Source: Rhodospirillaceae bacterium (GTDB lineage Bacteria; Pseudomonadota; Alphaproteobacteria; UBA828). From it: a DNA stretch of 10,171 nucleotides. The number at the start of each line of letters is the position of its first letter. The first letter of the stretch is position 1. The stretch spans positions 1 to 10,171 of the forward strand of contig JAPPKP010000029.1 in NCBI GenBank assembly GCA_028819955.1, given 5' to 3'. The translations under genes were made by a program, and so were the position numbers. Below the pieces are notes generated by a model, which saw only the letters and a list, made by a program, of their open reading frames with translations, was not told the origin of the DNA and did not search any database. Below are positions 1 through 7,073 of the stretch, piece after piece.

Positions 1-1381
<1,381 letters not shown>

Positions 1382-1434
1382 CTATCCCATCTGCGGCGCA
1401 CAGTTGCGAACTTCGCGGAACCGGAGGCCCAGGA

Positions 1435-1887
1435 ATGGAGACACAGTGCGAGCAAGAGGTGAGGGGGTTTCACGCCTTCCTGCGGGACTGGCTGGCCGGT
1501 GCCGTGCCGCGGACGGCGGAGAGCTTCGACCGGTTCTCCGGCGTGATGGGCGAGGGGCTCGAGGTCGTCGGTCCGCGCGGGACGGTCACCGGGCGGGAGT
1601 CGCTGGTGGAGGAGTTCGAAGGGCTGCACGGCGAGCTTGCCGCCGACGCGGGCGCATTCGAAATCTGGATCGAGAACTTCCGGTGCCGCTGGGCCGTGGG
1701 CGATCATGCGCTGGTGACCTATGAGGAATGGCACCGGCGCCGGGGAGAGGAATCGGCGCGCCTCTCGACCGCTCTCTTTCGCCGCGCGGAGGCGACGCCC
1801 TGCGGCGTGAAGTGGCTGCACGTTCACGAGACTTGGCTGCCGGGCCGCGCGCCCGCGGGCGGCGAACGCTTCCCCGAAACCGCCTGA
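1435..1887 (+). CDS. SnoaL-like / DUF4440-type small protein (NTF2-like fold)
   Basis: A 150-residue cytosolic protein with no signal peptide or membrane segment. The pattern is that of DUF4440/SnoaL-like proteins: an N-terminal helix (CEQEVRGFHAFLRDWL), a phenylalanine-containing segment, then 'LEVVGPRG', a WIEN strand around residue 83, a 'LVTYEEW' strand and a C-terminal 'WLHVHETWLPG' strand. NTF2-like domains of this size serve as cyclases, isomerases, dehydratases or pure binding domains; none of these activities can be assigned here. The ATG at 1435 is chosen because GGAGG (1423-1427) sits seven bases upstream; the frame stays open further upstream to 1312 without a comparable site. It is the first gene of the rightward cluster, 72 bp before the SDR gene, so it may be cotranscribed with it. 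Confidence 0.72.
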   Translation: METQCEQEVRGFHAFLRDWLAGAVPRTAESFDRFSGVMGEGLEVVGPRGTVTGRESLVEEFEGLHGELAADAGAFEIWIENFRCRWAVGDHALVTYEEWHRRRGEESARLSTALFRRAEATPCGVKWLHVHETWLPGRAPAGGERFPETA

Positions 1888-1944
1888 GCGCACGCGGTCG
1901 AAGGCGCGGGCGGTGTGCCATACTGGTGCTTGTCTTGGGGCCGC

Positions 1945-1958
1945 GGAGAGGAGGAGAG
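1945..1958 (+). promoter_or_regulatory. Purine-rich ribosome binding site selecting a TTG start
   Basis: GGAGAGGAGGAGAG contains AGGAGG (1949-1954) five bases before TTG at 1960. The only upstream ATG in frame (1915) would place this site inside the coding region and add 15 residues that do not resemble an SDR N-terminus. Confidence 0.7.
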
Positions 1959-1959
1959 C

Positions 1960-2754
1960 TTGAAGGACCGCTTCGACGTTTCGGGCCGGACCGCACTCGT
2001 CACCGGGGCGAGCCGGGGCATCGGCCGCGCGATTGCATTGGCGCTGGCCGAGCACGGCGCCGACGTGGCGATCAATCACACGGCGGCGTTCGATGCCGAG
2101 GTGGGCTTTCCGGACGCCGCGAGCGACCTGGTCGACGAGGCGCGATCCCACGGGGTCGAAGCCTTCGCCATCGAGGGCGATCTCTCGGTGGATGGCGCCG
2201 TATTCGTTGCGTTCGACCGGGCGGTCTCGGCGCTCGGGCGTGTCGATATCCTCGTGAGCAACGCCAATATCCAGATTCCCTGCGCCTTCGGCGACGTGAC
2301 GGCCGAGGACATCGACCTCCAGTGCCGGATGAATTACCGCATGCCCATTCAGCTGCTCCAGCGCGCGCTGCCCCCCATGGCGGAACGCGGCTGGGGCCGG
2401 GTCTTGACCATCGGCAGCGTGCAGCAGGCCGCCCCCATGATCGATCTCGCGGTCTATGCCGGCCTGAAGAGCGCCCAGTACAACCTGGTCGTGAACCTGA
2501 GCCGCGAATACGAGAAGTCGGGGGTCACCATCAACAACCTCTCCCCGGGCCTGATCGATACGGATCGCAACCGCTTCTTGCAGAACACCGAGGCCGAGTG
2601 GCAAGCAACGATCGACCGGGCGAGCCCGATCGGCCGCGCCGGACTGCCCGAGGACCTCGCCGGTGCGGCGCTCCTGCTTTGCTCGGATGCCGGAAGCTTC
2701 ATCAACGGCGCCAATCTCAACGTCACGGGTGGCGCCGACCTGCCCCGGATCTAA
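1960..2754 (+). CDS. Short-chain dehydrogenase/reductase (SDR), TTG start
   Basis: NAD(P)-dependent oxidoreductase of the classical SDR type, 264 residues. Numbering from TTG, the dinucleotide motif TGASRGIG is at 15-22, followed by the usual acidic segment at Asp74, structural Asn125, catalytic Ser153, and Tyr166-x-x-x-Lys170 (YAGLK). The conserved NAG after the fourth strand reads NAN (101-103), an unusual but tolerated change. About 15 extra residues follow the second strand (around 40-55) compared with a minimal SDR. No acidic residue sits at the end of that strand (it reads VAINHT), so NADP(H) use is possible but not proven. The C-terminus 'INGANLNVTGGAD' is the usual SDR ending. The downstream MDR gene starts 29 bp after the stop, so cotranscription is likely. 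Substrate unknown; fatty-acid-type ketoreductase, sugar or sterol dehydrogenase roles would look alike. Confidence 0.88.
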   Translation: MKDRFDVSGRTALVTGASRGIGRAIALALAEHGADVAINHTAAFDAEVGFPDAASDLVDEARSHGVEAFAIEGDLSVDGAVFVAFDRAVSALGRVDILVSNANIQIPCAFGDVTAEDIDLQCRMNYRMPIQLLQRALPPMAERGWGRVLTIGSVQQAAPMIDLAVYAGLKSAQYNLVVNLSREYEKSGVTINNLSPGLIDTDRNRFLQNTEAEWQATIDRASPIGRAGLPEDLAGAALLLCSDAGSFINGANLNVTGGADLPRI

Positions 2755-2783
2755 CCCTACGCAACGAGGGCACGCGCCGCACC

Positions 2784-3914
2784 ATGACCACGTCGACCTC
2801 CATCGAGCCTCCGGCGCCAACGGCACCGGCCGGTGCCGAGCCTCTCGATGCGGTCCACACCCGAGAGCGCCAGTTCACGCGCATCTTCACGACGATGTAC
2901 GGCCAAAAGCACCGTGCCAGGAGCCGCCTGCCGGTCAAGACCCAGGCCGTGCGGATGCACGCGGCCGGCGGGCCGGAGGTGCTGCAGGTCGAGGACCTCT
3001 GGGTGCCGGACCCCGGCGCCACAGAGGTGCGGATTGCGCAGAGGGCGGCGGGGCTGAACTTCCTCGACACCTATCAGCGGCGCGGAACCTTCCCTTCGCC
3101 GGGACTGCCCTGGGTCATCGGCTTCGAGGGCGCGGGCGTCGTCGAGGCCGTTGGCGGCGCGGTGACGACGCTCAAGGAGGGCGACCGCGTCGCCTACGCG
3201 AGCGCGCCGCCCGGCTCCTACGTGGGGCTTCGCACCATCGCGGCCGACGCGCTGGTCAAGCTGCCCGATGCCGTCGGCTTCGAGCAGGCCGCCGCTGTCA
3301 TGCTCAAGGGCATGACGGCGGAATACCTGGTCCACAAGAGCGGCGCGGTGCAGCCGGGCGACACCGTGCTGGTCCATGCGGCGGCGGGGGGCACCGGCCT
3401 GCTGCTCTGCCAGTGGCTCGCGCATAAGGGCGCCACCGTCATCGGCTGCGCCGGGGGCGACGAGAAGCGCGGGCTTGCCGAGGCCCACGGCTGCCGCCAC
3501 GCAATCGACTACCGGCGGGAGGACGTTGCCGCCCGCGTCGCTGAGCTCAGCGGCAGCGAGGGGCTCGCCGTGGTCTACGATTCCGTCGGCCGGGACACCG
3601 CCGAAGCCTCGGTCGCCTGCCTGCGCCCCGGCGGCACGCTGGTGCTCTACGGCGGCTCGTCGGGGGCCCCGTCGCAGAACGCGCTTGCCGCCGCTGCAGC
3701 GAAGTCCATCAGGGTCGTGCGCCCCGGCCTCTTCCAGGAGAACGACACGCCGGTGGCGCTGCAAACCCGTGCCAGGGCGCTCTTGGAGGTGCTGGAGAGC
3801 GGCGCGGTCGCCCCCCTTATCGGCCGGCACTATGCGCTCGCCGATGCGGCAGACGCCCATCGCGACCTCGAGGCGCGGCGCACCACCGGCCAGAGTGTGC
3901 TGATTCCGGAATAA
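2784..3914 (+). CDS. Quinone oxidoreductase-type zinc-free MDR enzyme with N-terminal extension
   Basis: Medium-chain dehydrogenase/reductase of the NADPH:quinone reductase (Qor) branch, 376 residues against about 325 in typical Qor. From about residue 54 the protein tracks Qor closely: 'HAAGGPEVLQVED', 'GLNFLDTYQRRG', 'GFEGAGVVEAVG', 'GDRVAY', 'AAAVMLKGMTAEYL', the nucleotide-binding loop HAAAGGTG (198-205), 'IDYRREDV', 'VVYDSVGRDT' (263-272), and the C-terminal 'ARRTTGQSVLIP'. The cysteine/histidine ligands of zinc alcohol dehydrogenases are absent, as expected. The first 53 residues are extra: a Thr/Pro/Ala-rich stretch, then a basic segment (TRERQFTRIF, QKHRARSRLP). The start is uncertain: ATG at 2784 has only a weak GAGGG 13 bases upstream, and ATG at 2895 has no ribosome site. 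It reduces quinones or enones with NADPH by family; the physiological substrate is unknown. Confidence 0.88.
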   Translation: MTTSTSIEPPAPTAPAGAEPLDAVHTRERQFTRIFTTMYGQKHRARSRLPVKTQAVRMHAAGGPEVLQVEDLWVPDPGATEVRIAQRAAGLNFLDTYQRRGTFPSPGLPWVIGFEGAGVVEAVGGAVTTLKEGDRVAYASAPPGSYVGLRTIAADALVKLPDAVGFEQAAAVMLKGMTAEYLVHKSGAVQPGDTVLVHAAAGGTGLLLCQWLAHKGATVIGCAGGDEKRGLAEAHGCRHAIDYRREDVAARVAELSGSEGLAVVYDSVGRDTAEASVACLRPGGTLVLYGGSSGAPSQNALAAAAAKSIRVVRPGLFQENDTPVALQTRARALLEVLESGAVAPLIGRHYALADAADAHRDLEARRTTGQSVLIPE

Positions 3915-3925
3915 CTCCCGGCGCG

Positions 3926-3954
3926 TTGAGAGTGCCGGGGATATGCACTATCAC
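3926..3954 (+). promoter_or_regulatory. Candidate sigma-70-like promoter before the second SDR gene
   Basis: TTGAGA (3926-3931), a 17-base spacer, then TATCAC (3949-3954), ending 41 bases before the SDR ATG. It overlaps a weak hairpin (CCCGGC 3917-3922 with GCCGGG 3934-3939, 11-base loop, no T-run) just after the MDR stop. If real, the second SDR gene can be transcribed independently of the three genes before it. The -10 match is modest. Confidence 0.3.
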
Positions 3955-3995
3955 GGGGCCGCCATCACACCACCCTGCGGGCACGGGAGTCTTTC

Positions 3996-4754
3996 ATGAG
4001 CAAGCAGACAGTCATGATCACGGGCGCCGGAATCGGCATCGGTGAGGCCACTGCCCTGGCCTTCGGCCGGGCCGGCTATCACGTCTACGTCACCGACGTG
4101 CTCGACGAGGAAGGGCAGGGAACCGTCGCCGCGATCGAGGCGGAAGGCGGCAGCGCGAGCTTCAGACATGTGGACGTGACCGACAGCGCCAACGTGAACG
4201 ACGCGGTCGCAGCGGCCGAGGCCGCCACCGGCCCGCTCGATGCCGTCATCGCCAACGCCGGCATCGCTCACAAGGTGCCGCTCCCGGAGATGACGGACGA
4301 GAAATGGGATCACACCCTCGATGTCGACCTCTCGGGCGTGTTCCGGCTGCTGCGCGCCGCAGCGCCGGGAATGCGGGAGGCGAAGCGCGGTGCGATGGTG
4401 GCCGTCTCCTCGGTCATGGGCACGACCTGGGGCTGGCACGATCACGTTCAGTACAACGCCGCCAAGTCCGGCGTGGTGGGGCTGGTGCGCGGCATGGCCT
4501 GCGACCTGGGCGGCGACGGTATCCGCGTCAACGGCATCGCACCCGGCTTCATCAAGACCGCACAGGCGCTCAGCAATGTGCACTCGCTCGGGCTCGCTGG
4601 GCTGGAGGCCGCCGCCGAATACATTCCCCTCGGCCGCTACGGCGAGGCGGACGACATCGCCGACGTGATCCTCTTCCTCTGCTCCGACGGCGCGCGCTAC
4701 GTGAGCGGCCAGACCATCATCGTCGACGGCGGGGTGACCGTGGGGCGGTATTGA
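3996..4754 (+). CDS. Short-chain dehydrogenase/reductase, NAD-type
   Basis: Classical SDR of 252 residues, the normal length. Motifs in order: TGAGIGIG at 9-16; Asp34 at the end of the second strand (VYVTD), which favours NAD(H) over NADP(H); Asp60 in HVDVTD; NAGI at 87-90; catalytic Ser139, Tyr153 and Lys157 (YNAAK); 'RVNGIAPGFIKT' after the catalytic lysine; and the family ending 'GQTIIVDGG'. The fourth member of the catalytic tetrad, normally Asn in an 'NLxGxF' context, is Asp111 here (DVDLSGVF). The ATG follows GGGAG with seven bases between. It lies 81 bp after the MDR gene and converges on the NYN gene with only two bases between stop codons. Likely an alcohol or 3-hydroxyacyl dehydrogenase of the same catabolic cluster; substrate unknown. 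Confidence 0.9.
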   Translation: MSKQTVMITGAGIGIGEATALAFGRAGYHVYVTDVLDEEGQGTVAAIEAEGGSASFRHVDVTDSANVNDAVAAAEAATGPLDAVIANAGIAHKVPLPEMTDEKWDHTLDVDLSGVFRLLRAAAPGMREAKRGAMVAVSSVMGTTWGWHDHVQYNAAKSGVVGLVRGMACDLGGDGIRVNGIAPGFIKTAQALSNVHSLGLAGLEAAAEYIPLGRYGEADDIADVILFLCSDGARYVSGQTIIVDGGVTVGRY

Positions 4755-4756
4755 GG

Positions 4757-5383
4757 CTACCAGGTGGCTGGCTTGTGGATGGTCGTACCGGGGATCGGGT
4801 CAGGTAGCTGAGACTGTCGCAGAAGCGCCTTGTTGCGGATGCGGTGCGAGAAATCAGCGTGCATCGTCAATTGGCGAGAAGGATGCCGGTTTCCCGGCGT
4901 CGCCAGACCGATCAGTTTGCGGTGACGCTGCTTGACGAGACGCAACGCCTCGGCGATGTCGCTGTCGTTGGTGACGACGAGCGCGCAATCGTAAGCGTCC
5001 AACCAACAGTCGTTCAACAGATGGATGGCGAGGTTGACGTCGGAGGCCTTTTCCTCGGTCTTGATCACGTCCACCATGCGTCGTCCCGCGCGTGGCGCTG
5101 CAAGCGGCATCGATACCCTGTGGCTGAGGAAGTGGCCGAAAAAGACTTCCACTTCAGGTCGATAGTGCTGGAGAGCGCGGAGATAAGTATCCTGCCTCTG
5201 CGGCTTCGACGGATCACGCGGCGTTACCGATACCCGCGTTGTGAAGAATTTTACAGCCAGAATCTGGTGTCGCGGCTGGAGCATTCTTTGAAACAAGGCA
5301 TACAGGTCCAACCACTTCCAAGCCGAGCCCTTGAGCACTCCGTAGTATAGGTTGAACCCGTCGACGTAGACGTACGTCCGCAT
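4757..5383 (-). CDS. NYN-domain (PIN-like) predicted ribonuclease
   Basis: A 208-residue protein of the NYN/LabA-like family, PIN-fold proteins predicted to be metal-dependent RNases. The acidic metal-site motifs are intact: YVDGFNLYYG with Asp8 and Asn11; EEKASDVNLAIHLL with Lys112 and Asp115; and VVTNDSDIAEAL with Asp140 and Asp142. A basic C-terminal tail follows (RHRKLIGLATPGNRH, SHRIRNKALLR). There is no signal peptide or membrane segment. The ATG at 5383 is preferred because GGAGAG lies four bases upstream; a TTG at 5395 in frame would swallow that site. It stands alone: it converges on an SDR gene and has its own candidate promoter and a structured leader upstream. Base composition is much less GC-rich than its neighbours, pointing to horizontal acquisition. 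The target RNA is unknown; no antitoxin-like partner gene sits next to it. Confidence 0.87.
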   Translation of the reverse strand: MRTYVYVDGFNLYYGVLKGSAWKWLDLYALFQRMLQPRHQILAVKFFTTRVSVTPRDPSKPQRQDTYLRALQHYRPEVEVFFGHFLSHRVSMPLAAPRAGRRMVDVIKTEEKASDVNLAIHLLNDCWLDAYDCALVVTNDSDIAEALRLVKQRHRKLIGLATPGNRHPSRQLTMHADFSHRIRNKALLRQSQLPDPIPGTTIHKPATW

Positions 5384-5401
5384 CGGTCTCTCCAAATGAA
5401 T

Positions 5402-5425
5402 GCGGGGCCTCCGAGGAGGCCCCGC
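5402..5425. promoter_or_regulatory. Perfect 24-bp palindrome in the leader of the NYN gene
   Basis: Two 11-base arms (GCGGGGCCTCC and its exact reverse complement) around a central GA. As RNA it would form a very stable hairpin with a tight loop. On the minus strand it is followed by ATTCATTT and then the NYN ribosome site, so it lies between the candidate promoter and the start codon. Possible roles are an attenuator or terminator in the NYN leader (the downstream T-run is poor), an mRNA-stability or autoregulatory target for the NYN nuclease itself, or an operator. The structure is certain; the role is not. Confidence 0.6.
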
Positions 5426-5460
5426 GCCCTGCGGTCGAAACCCCAGGGGGAGTTGCCCGT

Positions 5461-5489
5461 GACATATCCCCGAATACCTTCAACGTCAA
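5461..5489 (-). promoter_or_regulatory. Candidate sigma-70-like promoter of the NYN gene
   Basis: On the minus strand: TTGACG (5489-5484), a 17-base spacer, then TATGTC (5466-5461). The -35 is five of six to consensus and spacing is ideal; the -10 is weaker. Transcription would start near 5453, giving a leader of about 70 bases that contains the palindrome at 5402-5425. It lies just downstream of the orphan TPP-enzyme tail (stop at 5512). Confidence 0.45.
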
Positions 5490-5511
5490 GAGACGAGGGA
5501 GTGGCAGGGGA

Positions 5512-5580
5512 TCAGAGAGCCGCGTCCCTGCCCAAGAGCGCTGCCCGGAACCGATCCCTGAGATAGGGGGCGTCGCGCGC
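5512..5580 (-). pseudogene. Orphan 3' end of a second TPP-enzyme beta-subunit gene
   Basis: Translating the minus strand from 5580 gives a tail with YLRDRFRAALLG followed by a stop at 5514-5512. It matches the C-terminus of the intact beta subunit at 7074-7139 (YLKDRFRAALLG) at 16 of 21 residues and ends at the same codon. At DNA level 49 of 63 bases agree, with differences scattered as in diverged coding sequence. Immediately upstream an in-frame TGA (5583-5581) and then the end of the lipoprotein gene (stop 5597-5595) interrupt it, so nothing of the rest of the gene remains. There is no start codon or ribosome site, so it is a remnant and not a small gene. The neighbouring lipoprotein gene lies exactly between the two copies. 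Confidence 0.75.
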
Positions 5581-5594
5581 TCACATAGCCTGCG

Positions 5595-6839
5595 CTACTC
5601 GTCTTTCTCCGCGCCGAAGGAGCCCAGGACGGCGCCGTTCGTGAACGCGGCGTCGAATGTGCCGGCCACACCGGACGGGAACGTGGACTGGTTGCCCGGC
5701 ATCGTATCGTCGCTGTCGACGACGGCGGGTCCGAAGAACCGACCGTCCCAGGCGCCCATCATGCCTTCGTCGCCCTCGGTCGCGCCGCCGAAAGTGCCGC
5801 CTGGTTGACTGCCGAACCGCGCTGCCTCCAGCTCGACGCTCCAGCTTGAGTCGATGGGGCTGCCGCGCTGGTCCTCGAAATCCTCGATCGTGCCGACGAT
5901 CGAGTAGTGCTTGTTGACGGCCACGTCGTCACCGCCAAAGTACGCCGTCAGCATCGCGTCCGCGGCGAACTGTCCGCCCGTTCGGCTCTGGACCTCGCCG
6001 TCCGGCGTGAAGGTTCTGATCACGTAGAGACCCGTCGCCGCCCCGGTGTAAGTCGCACTGCCCTCCAGGGCTTGAACGGTGCCGATCGCGGTCTCGGCGG
6101 TTCCGCCGGCGATGGCGGCGACCTCGATGACAGGTTGATCGTTCTCTTCGGCCTCGTTTATCCAGTAGCCGAAATGGATGTAGTCAGAGTCCGGCACACC
6201 CACCTCGAAATCAGGGGCGTCGGGGGTGAAGGTCCATTCGCCGCCGACGGAATCCAGTTCGGCATCGGAATTGGTCGAGAGCGTGCACATCGAGACGCAG
6301 GTGTAGGTGCCCGGCGCGCCGTCGAACATGCCCATGAACTCATCGTCGTCCATGAACTGCACCTCCACCTGATTGACTGCCGATGGGAACTCGGCCACGC
6401 CGCTGACCGACTCCACGTTCGAGGTGTCGAGCACCAAAGACCCATTGCTGTCGAGTGTATGGACTTCGTTGAACGGCGTGTCCCTCGGTGCCTCTTCGTT
6501 GCTGTAAATCACGAACGTGTCCGTTGAATCCGACGCAGTCGTGCGCTCGTACACGTGGTCGTCCCAGCCAGCGATCCGGGCTCTGGCCGCGGCCGCCATC
6601 TCCTCGAGCATCGAGTTTTCGGCGGGCGTTCCCGAGCCGTCCGCGTTCAGCAGGTCCGGTGCCGTTGACGGGGGATCCGCAGTGATCGCCGCGTCGAGCG
6701 CTTCACCGCTGGCTACGGGCATCGGTGGAGGGGACGACCCGCCGCCGGACCCGCCGCCGCAAGCGGCCAGCCCTCCCGCGATGCCGCTGGCCAGCAGGAC
6801 AGTCGTTACCGAGCGAAGGGGGGTGGCTTGGCGTCTCAT
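5595..6839 (-). CDS. Lipoprotein with TbpB-like C-terminal beta-barrel domain
   Basis: A 414-residue predicted surface or periplasmic lipoprotein. A basic, hydrophobic signal peptide ends in the lipobox LAAC with Cys27, followed by a Gly/Ser/Pro linker (GGGSGGGSSPPP). The mature part is acidic and beta-rich. Around residues 187-191 a Cys-x3-Cys pair (TCVSMC) precedes 'GEWTFTPD' and 'YIHFGYWI'. The second half has the order typical of the 'transferrin-binding protein-like solute binding protein' group: 'GSATYTGAATGLYV', 'GGQFAADAMLTAYFGG', 'SIVGTIEDF', 'WDGRFFGP', and the terminal 'GVAGTFDAAFTNG' ending in 'GSFGAEK'. Known relatives (TbpB, factor H binding protein) are exported to the surface by Slam translocons, and alphaproteobacterial members are mostly uncharacterised. 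ATG 6839 is chosen for the signal peptide and an upstream GAGGA; an earlier start at 6890 would spoil the signal sequence. No Slam, TonB-dependent receptor or transporter gene adjoins it. Ligand unknown. Confidence 0.82.
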   Translation of the reverse strand: MRRQATPLRSVTTVLLASGIAGGLAACGGGSGGGSSPPPMPVASGEALDAAITADPPSTAPDLLNADGSGTPAENSMLEEMAAAARARIAGWDDHVYERTTASDSTDTFVIYSNEEAPRDTPFNEVHTLDSNGSLVLDTSNVESVSGVAEFPSAVNQVEVQFMDDDEFMGMFDGAPGTYTCVSMCTLSTNSDAELDSVGGEWTFTPDAPDFEVGVPDSDYIHFGYWINEAEENDQPVIEVAAIAGGTAETAIGTVQALEGSATYTGAATGLYVIRTFTPDGEVQSRTGGQFAADAMLTAYFGGDDVAVNKHYSIVGTIEDFEDQRGSPIDSSWSVELEAARFGSQPGGTFGGATEGDEGMMGAWDGRFFGPAVVDSDDTMPGNQSTFPSGVAGTFDAAFTNGAVLGSFGAEKDE

Positions 6840-7073
6840 GGTGTCGAGTTCCTCAGCAGGGAGGGTCGGCCGGCATTGGCGGCATTGCACAAGCGCCTTG
6901 AAAGCGTTCGCCGTTCAAAGAGCGACCTCTCAAAACATCCCGTCAGCCTTGCGACTCGGGAATATCCTTGCAGAAACGTTGGGGCGCTCGGCCAGGCAAG
7001 TCAACACGGTGCCGGGAGGGTGGGGAAGGCGCAACCGCGGCTCTACGGCTGGAGGGATGATGCGGTGCCGAAC
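6840..7073 (-). other. Intergenic region upstream of the lipoprotein gene
   Basis: This 234-bp stretch separates the TPP-enzyme beta stop from the lipoprotein start on the same strand. It is less GC-rich in its middle (6901-6975). The only strong promoter element is TTGACT on the minus strand (7004-6999), but the hexamer 17 bases on (CAACGT) is a poor -10. I see no convincing terminator with a T-run after the beta gene and no RNA gene. A lipoprotein promoter is expected here but cannot be placed. Confidence 0.4.

Noticed and set aside
1728..2783. Continuous open frame upstream of and in frame with the MDR gene, suggesting a large fusion protein
   Set aside because: This part overlaps the SDR gene in another frame and translates to low-complexity Arg/Gly-rich sequence with no domain; it is a lack of stops, not a fusion.
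2757..3860. Minus-strand open frame of 367 codons opposite the MDR gene
   Set aside because: Shadow of the MDR coding sequence with no recognisable motif.
4757..5383. NYN gene as half of a toxin-antitoxin pair
   Set aside because: No small antitoxin-like gene precedes or follows it; the adjacent sequence holds only a promoter, a palindrome and a TPP-enzyme remnant.
5402..5425. Palindrome as a canonical intrinsic terminator
   Set aside because: Neither side has a proper T-run and no gene ends just before it on either strand; kept only as a structured regulatory element.
5214..5489. Possible leader peptide or small gene overlapping the NYN start
   Set aside because: It begins inside the candidate -35 element, so it would not be on the transcript, and it runs into the NYN gene in another frame without any motif.
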